Positions 1 to 6,465 of a stretch of 16,313 bases of DNA are shown in pieces. Each line of letters begins with the position of its first letter. Position 1 is the stretch's first letter. The notes beneath the pieces are model-generated. The model saw only the letters and a program-made list of their open reading frames with translations, did no database searches and was not told the DNA's origin. A program made the translations under genes and the position numbers. Source of the DNA: an uncultured Candidatus Nitrosopelagicus sp. (GTDB taxonomy: Archaea; Thermoproteota; Nitrososphaeria; Nitrososphaerales; Nitrosopumilaceae); the NCBI GenBank assembly GCA_937896695.1, contig CALBOT010000051.1, forward strand, positions 1 to 16,313, given 5' to 3'.

Positions 1-399
1 ATTTCAAAAGGAGAACATTCATCAACATTTGGAGGAAACCCATTATCATGTGCAGCCGGTGTTGCAACAATGCAAGCTTTGACACAAGATAAGCTTGTAG
101 AAAATTCTGCAAATATGGGAAAATTATTCAGACAAGGATTAGAAAAACTAAAAGAAAAACATCCAGTGATAAGAGAGATTCGCGGTAAAGGACTAATGAT
201 TGGAGTAGAATTAAAGTTTGAAGTCAGAGATATACTAATGGAAGGAATTGAGAAAGGATTACTCTTACTATATTCAGGAAGAAATATTCTTAGATTACTT
301 CCTCCACTAGTGATTAGTGAAGCAGATGTTACAAAATCTTTAGAAATACTAGATGAATTATTTACTAATGAGGAGAAAAGAAAAAATGCTCAAGGATAA
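1..399 (+). CDS. lysJ: LysJ/ArgD-type class III aminotransferase, C-terminal part (5' end outside window)
   Basis: The frame is open from the first base to a TAA at 397-399, giving the last 132 residues of a pyridoxal-phosphate aminotransferase. The visible segment starts with a HSSTFGGNPLSCAAG block, typical of acetylornithine/LysW-aminoadipate-semialdehyde aminotransferases, and continues with RGKGLMIGVEL and a short C-terminal domain ending in LRLLPPL. The Schiff-base lysine should lie just upstream, outside the window. In the LysW pathway this enzyme transfers an amino group from glutamate to LysW-aminoadipate semialdehyde, giving LysW-lysine, and in many archaea the same enzyme makes LysW-ornithine. 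The assignment to lysine rather than plain arginine synthesis rests on the neighbours (LysM, homocitrate synthase, LysW, LysX, LysK). The next gene starts inside its last codons. Confidence 0.88.
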   Translation: MSKGEHSSTFGGNPLSCAAGVATMQALTQDKLVENSANMGKLFRQGLEKLKEKHPVIREIRGKGLMIGVELKFEVRDILMEGIEKGLLLLYSGRNILRLLPPLVISEADVTKSLEILDELFTNEEKRKNAQG

Positions 400-805
400 G
401 ATAGATGAGAAAATTTTAGATTATCTGAAAAATGATTCTAGAGAATCATTTGTAGAGATTGGAAAAAAATTAAAGCTCTCAGAATCTGCAGTTCGCAGAA
501 GAGTAAAGAATTTAGTCGATAGTAAAGTCATTGAGAAATTTACCATCGAGATGGGAGAAATGAATTCTACAAGTGCAATTGTTTTGATATCAGTAGATTC
601 AACTACAGATACATCAAAAGTATCATCACGATTAACAAAACTAAATGCAGTCAAAACAGTTTATGAAATTACAGGACAGTATGACATCAGTGTTATAATT
701 AAAGCACCAAGCATTACAGAAATTAATGCAGCAATTGATGAATTAAGAAAGATACCAGGTGTTATAGATACAAACACTGTGATTATTTTAAGAACTATCA
801 GATAA
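386..805 (+). CDS. lysM: Lrp/AsnC-family transcriptional regulator, LysM-like
   Basis: This is a 139-residue protein of the usual Lrp/AsnC size. An N-terminal winged helix-turn-helix (about residues 3-50, with SESAVRRRVKNL as the recognition helix region) is followed by an alpha/beta ligand-binding RAM-type domain (about 65-139, containing VYEITGQYDISVIIKA). I chose ATG 386 because the protein then begins right before the helix LKDKIDEKILDYL, and an AGGAG lies ten bases upstream at 371-375. Earlier in-frame ATGs at 353 and 368 would only add residues translated from the end of the aminotransferase. The gene overlaps that gene by 14 bases. In Sulfolobus the LysM regulator sits beside lysW and responds to lysine. 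By position this protein is likely to control the homocitrate synthase-lysWXK operon that follows, but that is inference. Confidence 0.85.
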   Translation: MLKDKIDEKILDYLKNDSRESFVEIGKKLKLSESAVRRRVKNLVDSKVIEKFTIEMGEMNSTSAIVLISVDSTTDTSKVSSRLTKLNAVKTVYEITGQYDISVIIKAPSITEINAAIDELRKIPGVIDTNTVIILRTIR

Positions 806-886
806 ACGAAAATCGATATAATATTTTAAAAACATACTAAATTAGATCATAAACAAGTGAATATCTACGATACTAGTACGATTATG

Positions 887-895
887 TTTATATTA
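887..895 (+). promoter_or_regulatory. TATA-like box before homocitrate synthase
   Basis: TTTATATTA lies about 26-34 bases before the ATG at 921 in the 115-base gap 806-920. That spacing puts the expected archaeal transcription start only a few bases before the ATG, so the mRNA would be almost leaderless, in keeping with the lack of a ribosome binding site there. A second AT-rich stretch at 815-830 could be an alternative box. Between them is an 8-base palindrome TACTAGTA (871-878) flanked by repeated CGA, a possible regulator site. Confidence 0.5.
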
Positions 896-920
896 ATGAT
901 TTATTACAACGAAATTAGTA

Positions 921-2105
921 ATGACTGATCCGAATCACTATGCAGACATGTATAACGCATATGAAAAGACTCCAAAAAAAATTCGAATATTGGATTCAAC
1001 ACTACGAGAAGGAGAACAACATCCAGGAGTCTCATTCACAAACAAACAACGAATTCAGATAGCATGGATGTTAGATTATTTTGGAGTGGACCAAATTGAG
1101 ATTTCACCAGTAGTATCACCAGATCATAGAGAAGCTACAAAAACAATCATCCAACAAGGATTAAGAGCAGATATTGTTTCACATGGAAGAGCGTTACGAG
1201 AAGATATTGATACATCGTTATCATGTGATGCAAAATGGGTAGCAGCATATCTAGGCATATCAGATATTCATCTAAAAGATAAATTAAGAATTACAAGAGA
1301 AGAAGCATTAGAACGTGCAGTGGATACAGTGACGTATGCAAAAGACCACGGATTAAAAATTAGATTTACAGTAGAAGATGGAAGTAGAGCAGAACCGGAA
1401 TTTTTGTTAAAATTATGCAAAGCAATTGAGGAAGCAGGTGTTGATAGAATTAGTTTACCAGACACTGTTGGAATAATGAGACCAATTGGAATGTATAATT
1501 TTGTTAAGAAAGTCCGTACCGAAATTAAAGCAGCACTTGATGTTCATGTGCATAATGATATTGGATTTGCGTTGGCAAATGCATTTTCAGCATGTGATGC
1601 AGGAGTTGATCAAATTCATACAACAATCGATGGAATTGGAGAAAGAACAGGAATACCAGCATTAGCTGAAGTTGCAGTAGCTTTGACATATCTTTTCAAA
1701 TCACCAAATGACTTTAGGTTAGATATGTTGGCAGATCTTTCAAGACTCATTGAGCAATACACTACAATTCAACCATATGACTCAAAGCCAATTGTGGGGG
1801 CATCTGCATACAAACACAAAGCAGGAACACATTTAGCTGCAATACTCAATAATCCAGCAGCCTATGAACCAATACCACCAAGAGTAGTCGGAAATAGGAG
1901 AAAAATAGTATTTGGGGAATTGGCAGGTAAGACAGGTGCAAGTTATCTAATGTCACTATTAGGAATAAGCAAAGATCCTGAAACTGCCAAAAGTGTTGCA
2001 GCCGGACTAAAAAATCTAAGAATGGGAGATGTGTTAGAGATTCCACTAGAAGATCGCCTCGAACGGAAAATAATTAAGGATGAAAAAAAGGAGAAAAATA
2101 GGTAA
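921..2105 (+). CDS. hcs: Homocitrate synthase (aminoadipate pathway of lysine synthesis)
   Basis: This 394-residue protein belongs to the DRE-TIM acyltransferase family. It condenses 2-oxoglutarate with acetyl-CoA to homocitrate, the first step of lysine synthesis through aminoadipate. The TIM barrel begins with DSTLREGEQHPG (about residues 25-36), in which Asp25 binds the metal and Arg29 and Glu30 serve the substrate. SLPDTVGI (178-185) and HVHND (209-213), holding the other metal-binding histidines, follow. After the barrel comes SAYKHKAGTH (about 295-304), a segment of the second subdomain that completes the active site in homocitrate and isopropylmalate synthases. The length leaves no room for the LeuA allosteric domain, which favours homocitrate over isopropylmalate synthase, as do the LREGEQHPG wording and the lysine neighbours. 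A homocitrate/citramalate side activity cannot be excluded. It lies two bases before lysW. Confidence 0.85.
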   Translation: MTDPNHYADMYNAYEKTPKKIRILDSTLREGEQHPGVSFTNKQRIQIAWMLDYFGVDQIEISPVVSPDHREATKTIIQQGLRADIVSHGRALREDIDTSLSCDAKWVAAYLGISDIHLKDKLRITREEALERAVDTVTYAKDHGLKIRFTVEDGSRAEPEFLLKLCKAIEEAGVDRISLPDTVGIMRPIGMYNFVKKVRTEIKAALDVHVHNDIGFALANAFSACDAGVDQIHTTIDGIGERTGIPALAEVAVALTYLFKSPNDFRLDMLADLSRLIEQYTTIQPYDSKPIVGASAYKHKAGTHLAAILNNPAAYEPIPPRVVGNRRKIVFGELAGKTGASYLMSLLGISKDPETAKSVAAGLKNLRMGDVLEIPLEDRLERKIIKDEKKEKNR

Positions 2106-2107
2106 AA

Positions 2108-2275
2108 ATGACAAATTGTCCCGAATGTGATGCAAACATAGAGATTCCTGACGATGCTGTAGAAGGCGAAATTGTCACCTGTCCAGAATGCGGAGCAAGT
2201 TATGAACTTAGCAAAGCATCCGAAGGTTTTGAGTTAAAACCAGCTCAAACAGTCGGAGAGGATTGGGGACAGTGA
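2108..2275 (+). CDS. lysW: LysW amino-group carrier protein (C-terminal Gln variant)
   Basis: This is a 55-residue acidic zinc-ribbon protein. Cys4, Cys7, Cys25 and Cys28 form two CPEC knuckles that should bind zinc, and the tail reads VGEDWGQ. LysW carries the growing lysine (and in archaea often ornithine) precursor. LysX normally joins the amino group of aminoadipate to the side-chain carboxylate of a C-terminal Glu in a strictly conserved EDWGE tail. Here the last codon is CAG (2270-2272), so the tail ends in Gln, which has no free side-chain carboxylate. The stop TGA overlaps the GTG start of lysX (GTGA, 2272-2275). A GAG codon would keep the overlap and restore Glu. AAGGAG lies at 2088-2093 and AGGT just before the ATG. 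It was too short for standard ORF listings but is unambiguous. Confidence 0.92.
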   Translation: MTNCPECDANIEIPDDAVEGEIVTCPECGASYELSKASEGFELKPAQTVGEDWGQ

Positions 2276-3117
2276 CCAGCAAGATTTCAATCCTTTACGA
2301 TACTATCCGTCTTGAAGAAAAATTACTCATCGAAGCTGCTAAGAAAAACGACATAACAATAGACATGGTGGATTGTAAAAAACTGTTTTTGGATTTGAAT
2401 GAAAAAAATTGTTTGGAGGGACCAATACTACAAAGATGTGTTAGTTATTACAGAAATTTACATTCAACTGCAGCTCTTGAAGGTCAAGGCGCCAAAGTAG
2501 TAAATTGTTTGAATACAGGAATTTTTGCAGGAAATAAATTATTCACACACATGCTTTTACAAAAGGCAGGAGTTCCAACACCAGATGCAACGGTTGCATT
2601 TTCAAAAGATTCTGCTATAGAGGCATTAGAAAAACATGGATTTCCAAAAATCATTAAACCAACGGTAGGTAGTTGGGGAAGAATGGTTTCTAAGCTAAAT
2701 GATATGGATGCAGCTGAAGGAATTATAGAAGGAAGAGAAGCAATGTATCCAATTCACCACATACATTTTCTTGAAGAGTTTGTACAACGTCCGCCACGAG
2801 ATATTCGTGTAATTGTCATAGGCGACAATGTTGCAGCAGGAATATACAGGAATTCTGGAGACGGAAATTGGAAAACAAATACACATCTAGGTGGTTCAGC
2901 TGAAACATGTGAAATCACTAATGAGTTAGAAGACATATGCATCAAGGCAAAAGATGCAGTGTTTGGAGATATTGTAGGAATTGATCTAATGGAAAGTAAT
3001 GAGAAAGGAATGGTTGTACATGAAATAAACAATACTACAGAATTTAGAAATGTTGTAAGAGTTACAGGCATAGATATTCCAAAACTAATGTTAGAACATG
3101 TCAAGAGGTTTACATAA
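2272..3117 (+). CDS. lysX: LysX: LysW-aminoadipate ligase (RimK-type ATP-grasp)
   Basis: This 281-residue ATP-grasp enzyme joins 2-aminoadipate (and possibly glutamate, the ArgX reaction) to the C-terminus of LysW. A preATP-grasp domain (about 1-95) is followed by the ATP-grasp fold, with IIKPTVGSWGRMV (127-139) as nucleotide-binding loop, EEFVQRPPRDIRV (168-180) and the metal-binding end VHEINNTTEF (249-258). The NTHLGGSAE loop (203-211) lies where LysX and ArgX differ in substrate choice, but I cannot assign specificity from it. GTG 2272 is chosen because it gives the standard MTSKISILYD N-terminus and a four-base overlap with lysW. TTG 2263 would add only three residues. GGAGAG at 2255-2260 can act as ribosome binding site. 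It overlaps lysK by one base. Confidence 0.9.
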   Translation: MTSKISILYDTIRLEEKLLIEAAKKNDITIDMVDCKKLFLDLNEKNCLEGPILQRCVSYYRNLHSTAALEGQGAKVVNCLNTGIFAGNKLFTHMLLQKAGVPTPDATVAFSKDSAIEALEKHGFPKIIKPTVGSWGRMVSKLNDMDAAEGIIEGREAMYPIHHIHFLEEFVQRPPRDIRVIVIGDNVAAGIYRNSGDGNWKTNTHLGGSAETCEITNELEDICIKAKDAVFGDIVGIDLMESNEKGMVVHEINNTTEFRNVVRVTGIDIPKLMLEHVKRFT

Positions 3118-4238
3118 TGGATGAACATTTAGAGACGTCCAGATATGCAATTAAGACTTTAGAAAAAGCATTAAGAATTTACACTCCATCATTAAGTGAA
3201 AAAGCATTAGCAGATTTTCTTGCAGACAGATGTGACGATTTAGGATTCAGAGACATCCATCAAGATGAAGTTGGAAATTTGATTGCAACAAAAGGTTCAG
3301 GAGAGCCTAAGATAATGCTGTGTGGGCACATGGATGTTGTACCGGGAAAAATTAAGGTAAGAATAGAAGGAGACATGATGCATGGAAGAGGAGCTTCAGA
3401 TGCAAAAGCCCCACTAATTGCAATGTTGTTTGCAGCTGCAAGCATAGGAGAAAATGAAGGAACAGTGACATTTGTTGGCGCAGTAGATGAGGAAGGTAAT
3501 GCCACAGGAATAAAAAATTTAGTGAAAAATACACCTAATGTAGATTATGCGATTTTTGGAGAACCAAGCAGTATTCAGAAAGTCACAATTGCATACAAAG
3601 GTCGATTAGCAATTAATTTGAGAGTAAATGTGAAGGATAGTGCACATGCAAGTGCCCCATGGTTAGCAAAAAATGCAATAGAGGAAATATCATCAGTTGC
3701 AATAGAACTAAAAAATGAGTTAGAGAAAGGTCAAGAAGACAAGAGTAAAGGTATGATGCTTACTGCAACTCTTACTGAAATTCGTGGCGGTACTAGTCAC
3801 AACGTTACACCAAAAGAATGTGTTGCAACATTAGATATTAGAATTCCAGTTGATAGAAATTGTAATGATATTGAGGAAAAAATAACCAAGATAGTTAATG
3901 AAATTTCAATTAAAAGAGAAATTGAGGTTTTGTATTCAGTGATAGACGAAACAGAACCATTCGAAGCTGCACATAATTCACCATTAGTTAGAGCATTAAC
4001 ATTATCAATTTTGGATGTAGAAAAGAAAAGACCAATGTTGATTAGAAAAACAGGTACAGGTGACATGAATGTTATTGGCAATCAACTAAAAATTCCAGTG
4101 ATTACATACGGTCCAGGAGATCCTCACGAAGCGCATACAATTGATGAAAAAGTTTCGATTACAGAGTTTGTCAAAGGAATAGAAATTCTGAAAAAATCAC
4201 TACATAATTTAAAAAGACTCCATGACAGAAGGAAATAA
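3117..4238 (+). CDS. lysK: LysK: LysW-lysine / LysW-ornithine hydrolase (M20 peptidase family)
   Basis: This 373-residue M20-family metallohydrolase releases lysine (or ornithine) from LysW as the last step of the pathway. The two-metal site is intact: GHMDVVPG supplies His71 and Asp73, GRGASDAKAP supplies the bridging Asp95, VDEEGN holds the catalytic Glu125 and the metal-binding Glu126, FGEPSS supplies Glu149, and HEAHTIDE supplies His340. A lid/dimerisation domain occupies about residues 160-275, including the conserved His of SAHASAP. The start ATG shares one base with the lysX stop (TAATG) and its own stop shares one base with the next gene in the same manner, so it is in the middle of a translationally coupled chain. 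Because the released amino acid sits on the side-chain carboxylate of the LysW terminus, this enzyme is relevant to the Gln-ended LysW noted here. Confidence 0.88.
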   Translation: MDEHLETSRYAIKTLEKALRIYTPSLSEKALADFLADRCDDLGFRDIHQDEVGNLIATKGSGEPKIMLCGHMDVVPGKIKVRIEGDMMHGRGASDAKAPLIAMLFAAASIGENEGTVTFVGAVDEEGNATGIKNLVKNTPNVDYAIFGEPSSIQKVTIAYKGRLAINLRVNVKDSAHASAPWLAKNAIEEISSVAIELKNELEKGQEDKSKGMMLTATLTEIRGGTSHNVTPKECVATLDIRIPVDRNCNDIEEKITKIVNEISIKREIEVLYSVIDETEPFEAAHNSPLVRALTLSILDVEKKRPMLIRKTGTGDMNVIGNQLKIPVITYGPGDPHEAHTIDEKVSITEFVKGIEILKKSLHNLKRLHDRRK

Positions 4239-5275
4239 TGCTGTGGTTTGTCGGATTAGGTATTTCAGGTATTTCAGAATTATCAAATAACACATTAGAA
4301 GTAATTAAAAATGCAGATATTGTATATTTGGAATCATTTACCAGTCCTATTTCAGAAACTGAAAAAAAACAATTAGAAGATATTACAAGAGGAGAGTTTA
4401 AGACTGCAAAAAGATGGTTGGTTGAAGATGGAAATGAAATTCTAGAAAATGCTAAAAATAAAAAAGCAGTGTTAATTTCATACGGAGACCCATACATTGC
4501 AACGACACATCAAGAACTAAAAACACGAGCAATTAGGGACAACATAGAAACAAAGACAATTCATTCGTCATCAATTGTTTCATCATTGATTGGAGAGGTA
4601 GGATTACACTACTATAAAGTTGGAAAAGTATTGACCATCATGAATGACTCAAAATCAATGATTACTCCATATAATACAATTTTTGAAAATTTGTTGGGTA
4701 AGACACATTCAGTGATTTTACTTGAATATAATGAAGATAAATCATTTTTCTTGAATCCAAAAGATGCTTTGTCATTATTGCTAAATACCGAAAAAACACA
4801 GAATAGAAAAGTTATTTCAGAAGAAACTTTTGCAATTGTTGCATCTAGAATAGGAAAAAATAATCAGAAAATAATTTCAGGAAGTATTTCAAATCTAATT
4901 AAAAACGAGTATGGGGAAGCACCTCACAGTATTATCATACCGGGAAGATTGCATTTTACAGAATCAGATGCGGTGAAGGCAGTCACAGAATGTTTGGACG
5001 AACCAACAGATAATTCAGCAGATGTCAAAAGTATTTCCGAACAAATGATTGAGAAATATGTTCCAATGGTAAGAGAAGCATTAGAAGAAATCAAACCACA
5101 TTATGAAAATCTTAAAGAATTTGATGATGTCCTGATAAATGCAAAATTGTACATCGATGATGCAGAGAATTTTCTTAAAGAAGGGAAAAAAGAATATGCA
5201 GTACTAAGTATAGGATATGCAGATGGTCTAGTAGATGCATTACGTATTGCAAAAGGTTTTGACCCAAAAATGTGA
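4238..5275 (+). CDS. dph5: Dph5 diphthine synthase fused to a C-terminal DUF357-like domain
   Basis: This is a 345-residue protein. Residues 1 to about 255 are a tetrapyrrole-methylase-fold Dph5, the SAM-dependent enzyme that methylates the modified histidine of elongation factor 2 during diphthamide synthesis. Recognisable parts are GLGISGISELS and IVYLESFTSPIS at the N-terminus, SYGDPYIATTH (about 87-97) in the SAM site, SSIVSSLIGEVGLHYYKVGK, and the C-terminal HSIIIPGRLHFTE. Archaeal Dph5 usually stops near 260 residues. Here about 85 more follow, starting near SEQMIEKYVPMVREALEEI and ending with EYAVLSIGYADGLVDALR, a helical segment that resembles the archaeal DUF357 family of unknown function. 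The domain naming is from memory of that family. The start overlaps the lysK stop by one base (TAATG), so diphthamide synthesis is tied to the lysine operon by position only. Confidence 0.85.
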   Translation: MLWFVGLGISGISELSNNTLEVIKNADIVYLESFTSPISETEKKQLEDITRGEFKTAKRWLVEDGNEILENAKNKKAVLISYGDPYIATTHQELKTRAIRDNIETKTIHSSSIVSSLIGEVGLHYYKVGKVLTIMNDSKSMITPYNTIFENLLGKTHSVILLEYNEDKSFFLNPKDALSLLLNTEKTQNRKVISEETFAIVASRIGKNNQKIISGSISNLIKNEYGEAPHSIIIPGRLHFTESDAVKAVTECLDEPTDNSADVKSISEQMIEKYVPMVREALEEIKPHYENLKEFDDVLINAKLYIDDAENFLKEGKKEYAVLSIGYADGLVDALRIAKGFDPKM

Positions 5276-5302
5276 TAACGATGAGTTGAAATTGAACATA
5301 TC

Positions 5303-5776
5303 ATGAATGAAAATTGTATGAAAACACTTTCAGAAATACAAAATTCATCATCAAAAATTGTATTAGCAGGTGGAGTTTTTGACATAATTCATCCAGGCCA
5401 CATTAACACACTAAATGCCGCAAAAAAACTAGGAGATGTTTTAGTGGTAGTTGTAGCGACAGATAAAACAGCAGTAAAAATGAAAAAACGCAAGCCATTG
5501 CATAGTGCTCAGCTAAGACAAGAGCTGGTTTCATCATTAAAAATGGTGGATTTATGTATTATTGGCGATGAAGAAGATATTTTTAAAACAGTAGATTTGG
5601 TGAAACCACAAATTATTGCTTTAGGTTATGACCAAACCCATCAGGAGAAATTCATCACAGAAGGATGTAAGAAAATAGATTTGGATGTAAGTGTAGCTAG
5701 ATTGGAATCTCCAAGACCTGAAACTTCAAGTTCAATAATTGAGAAAGAATATGGTAAAGATATTCACGGACTCTAA
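5303..5776 (+). CDS. ribL: RibL-like FAD synthetase (archaeal cytidylyltransferase-type nucleotidyltransferase)
   Basis: This protein of 157 residues or fewer has the nucleotidyltransferase HIGH fold. GGVFDIIHPGHINTL (23-37) contains the HPGH catalytic motif, and GYDQ (108-111) and the C-terminal SPRPETSSSIIEK correspond to the second nucleotide-binding and ISSTxxR-like region. In archaea the closest characterised group is RibL, which adenylylates FMN to FAD using ATP. A glycerol-phosphate or phosphopantetheine cytidylyl/adenylyltransferase is the alternative. The next gene, convergent and overlapping by four bases, is the CTP-dependent riboflavin kinase that makes FMN, and this strongly supports the FAD assignment. 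The start is uncertain: ATG 5303 and ATG 5318 are both possible, no clear ribosome binding site is seen, and 27 bases separate it from dph5. Confidence 0.8.
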   Translation: MNENCMKTLSEIQNSSSKIVLAGGVFDIIHPGHINTLNAAKKLGDVLVVVVATDKTAVKMKKRKPLHSAQLRQELVSSLKMVDLCIIGDEEDIFKTVDLVKPQIIALGYDQTHQEKFITEGCKKIDLDVSVARLESPRPETSSSIIEKEYGKDIHGL

Positions 5777-6465
5777 GAAAAATTATCTAAAATTGAAATT
5801 TTAACTTTAACGTTAGATTTTTCAGAGATTTTCAATGCCTTTCGAATGTTACTTTTTGAGATAAATTCAACAATCGTTGTATCGTGATGCGTTCTTTCCA
5901 GTAAGATCAATTCACAGTCAACTTTATTGTTTATTTTTGATTTGAAACATTTTACCCATCCAAATGTTCGCTTTCCATCTGAAAATGGATTGATTTTTAC
6001 TCCTTCATAATTTGATAACTGTGAGATAGCTTCTGAGAATTTTTTTTCCTTAATTTGTACATTTAATGTTCCAGGATAGGGAATATAACCCAATTTTGAT
6101 TTGAACTGTTTTGTATAGCCCTTCATTGACATGTAATATGCTCCTTCTCCCATTCCAGAAGTAATAGTTCCAGTAAAAGTAAGAGAATTGGAAGATTTTG
6201 AGATTAATTTTGATAGAAGGTTGTGAAGTGTAGATAATTCTACAAAGCCTTTTTGAGTGATTTTTATTGATTGTTTTCTACCTGACTGAATCCTCTCGAT
6301 AAATCCACCCAATTCTAATTCTTTCAAATGTAAAGATGCAGATTGCTGAGATTTACCTATTTCTTTTCCAAGAGAGGTGGTGGTGATATTGACAAAGTTA
6401 TGTTTTCCACCTTTAGATAAAATATGTGCTAAGGTTAGAAGGTGCTGTGTTTTTAGATCAGCCAT
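5773..6465 (-). CDS. ribK: RibK/RbkR: CTP-dependent riboflavin kinase with N-terminal HTH domain
   Basis: This is a 230-residue two-domain protein. Residues 1 to about 85 form a winged helix-turn-helix (SLGKEIGKSQQSASLHLKEL, 31-50, as helix-turn-helix, then GFIERIQSGRKQSIKIT as the wing). Residues about 95-228 form the archaeal riboflavin kinase, with GMGEGAYYMS (104-113) for CTP and GYIPYPGTLNV (126-136), the family's signature, for riboflavin and metal. The enzyme phosphorylates riboflavin to FMN using CTP. Archaeal proteins of this architecture (RbkR) have been described as both kinase and transcriptional regulator of riboflavin genes, so a regulatory role is likely here. The ATG shares one base with the dnaG stop (TAATG). 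The 3' end overlaps the convergent ribL gene by four bases, leaving no space for a terminator. Confidence 0.9.
   Translation of the reverse strand: MADLKTQHLLTLAHILSKGGKHNFVNITTTSLGKEIGKSQQSASLHLKELELGGFIERIQSGRKQSIKITQKGFVELSTLHNLLSKLISKSSNSLTFTGTITSGMGEGAYYMSMKGYTKQFKSKLGYIPYPGTLNVQIKEKKFSEAISQLSNYEGVKINPFSDGKRTFGWVKCFKSKINNKVDCELILLERTHHDTTIVEFISKSNIRKALKISEKSNVKVKISILDNFS

Noticed and set aside
353..385. Longer start (ATG 353 or 368) for the LysM-like regulator
   Set aside because: The extra residues are only the out-of-frame reading of the aminotransferase end and precede the first HTH helix. AGGAG at 371-375 fits ATG 386.
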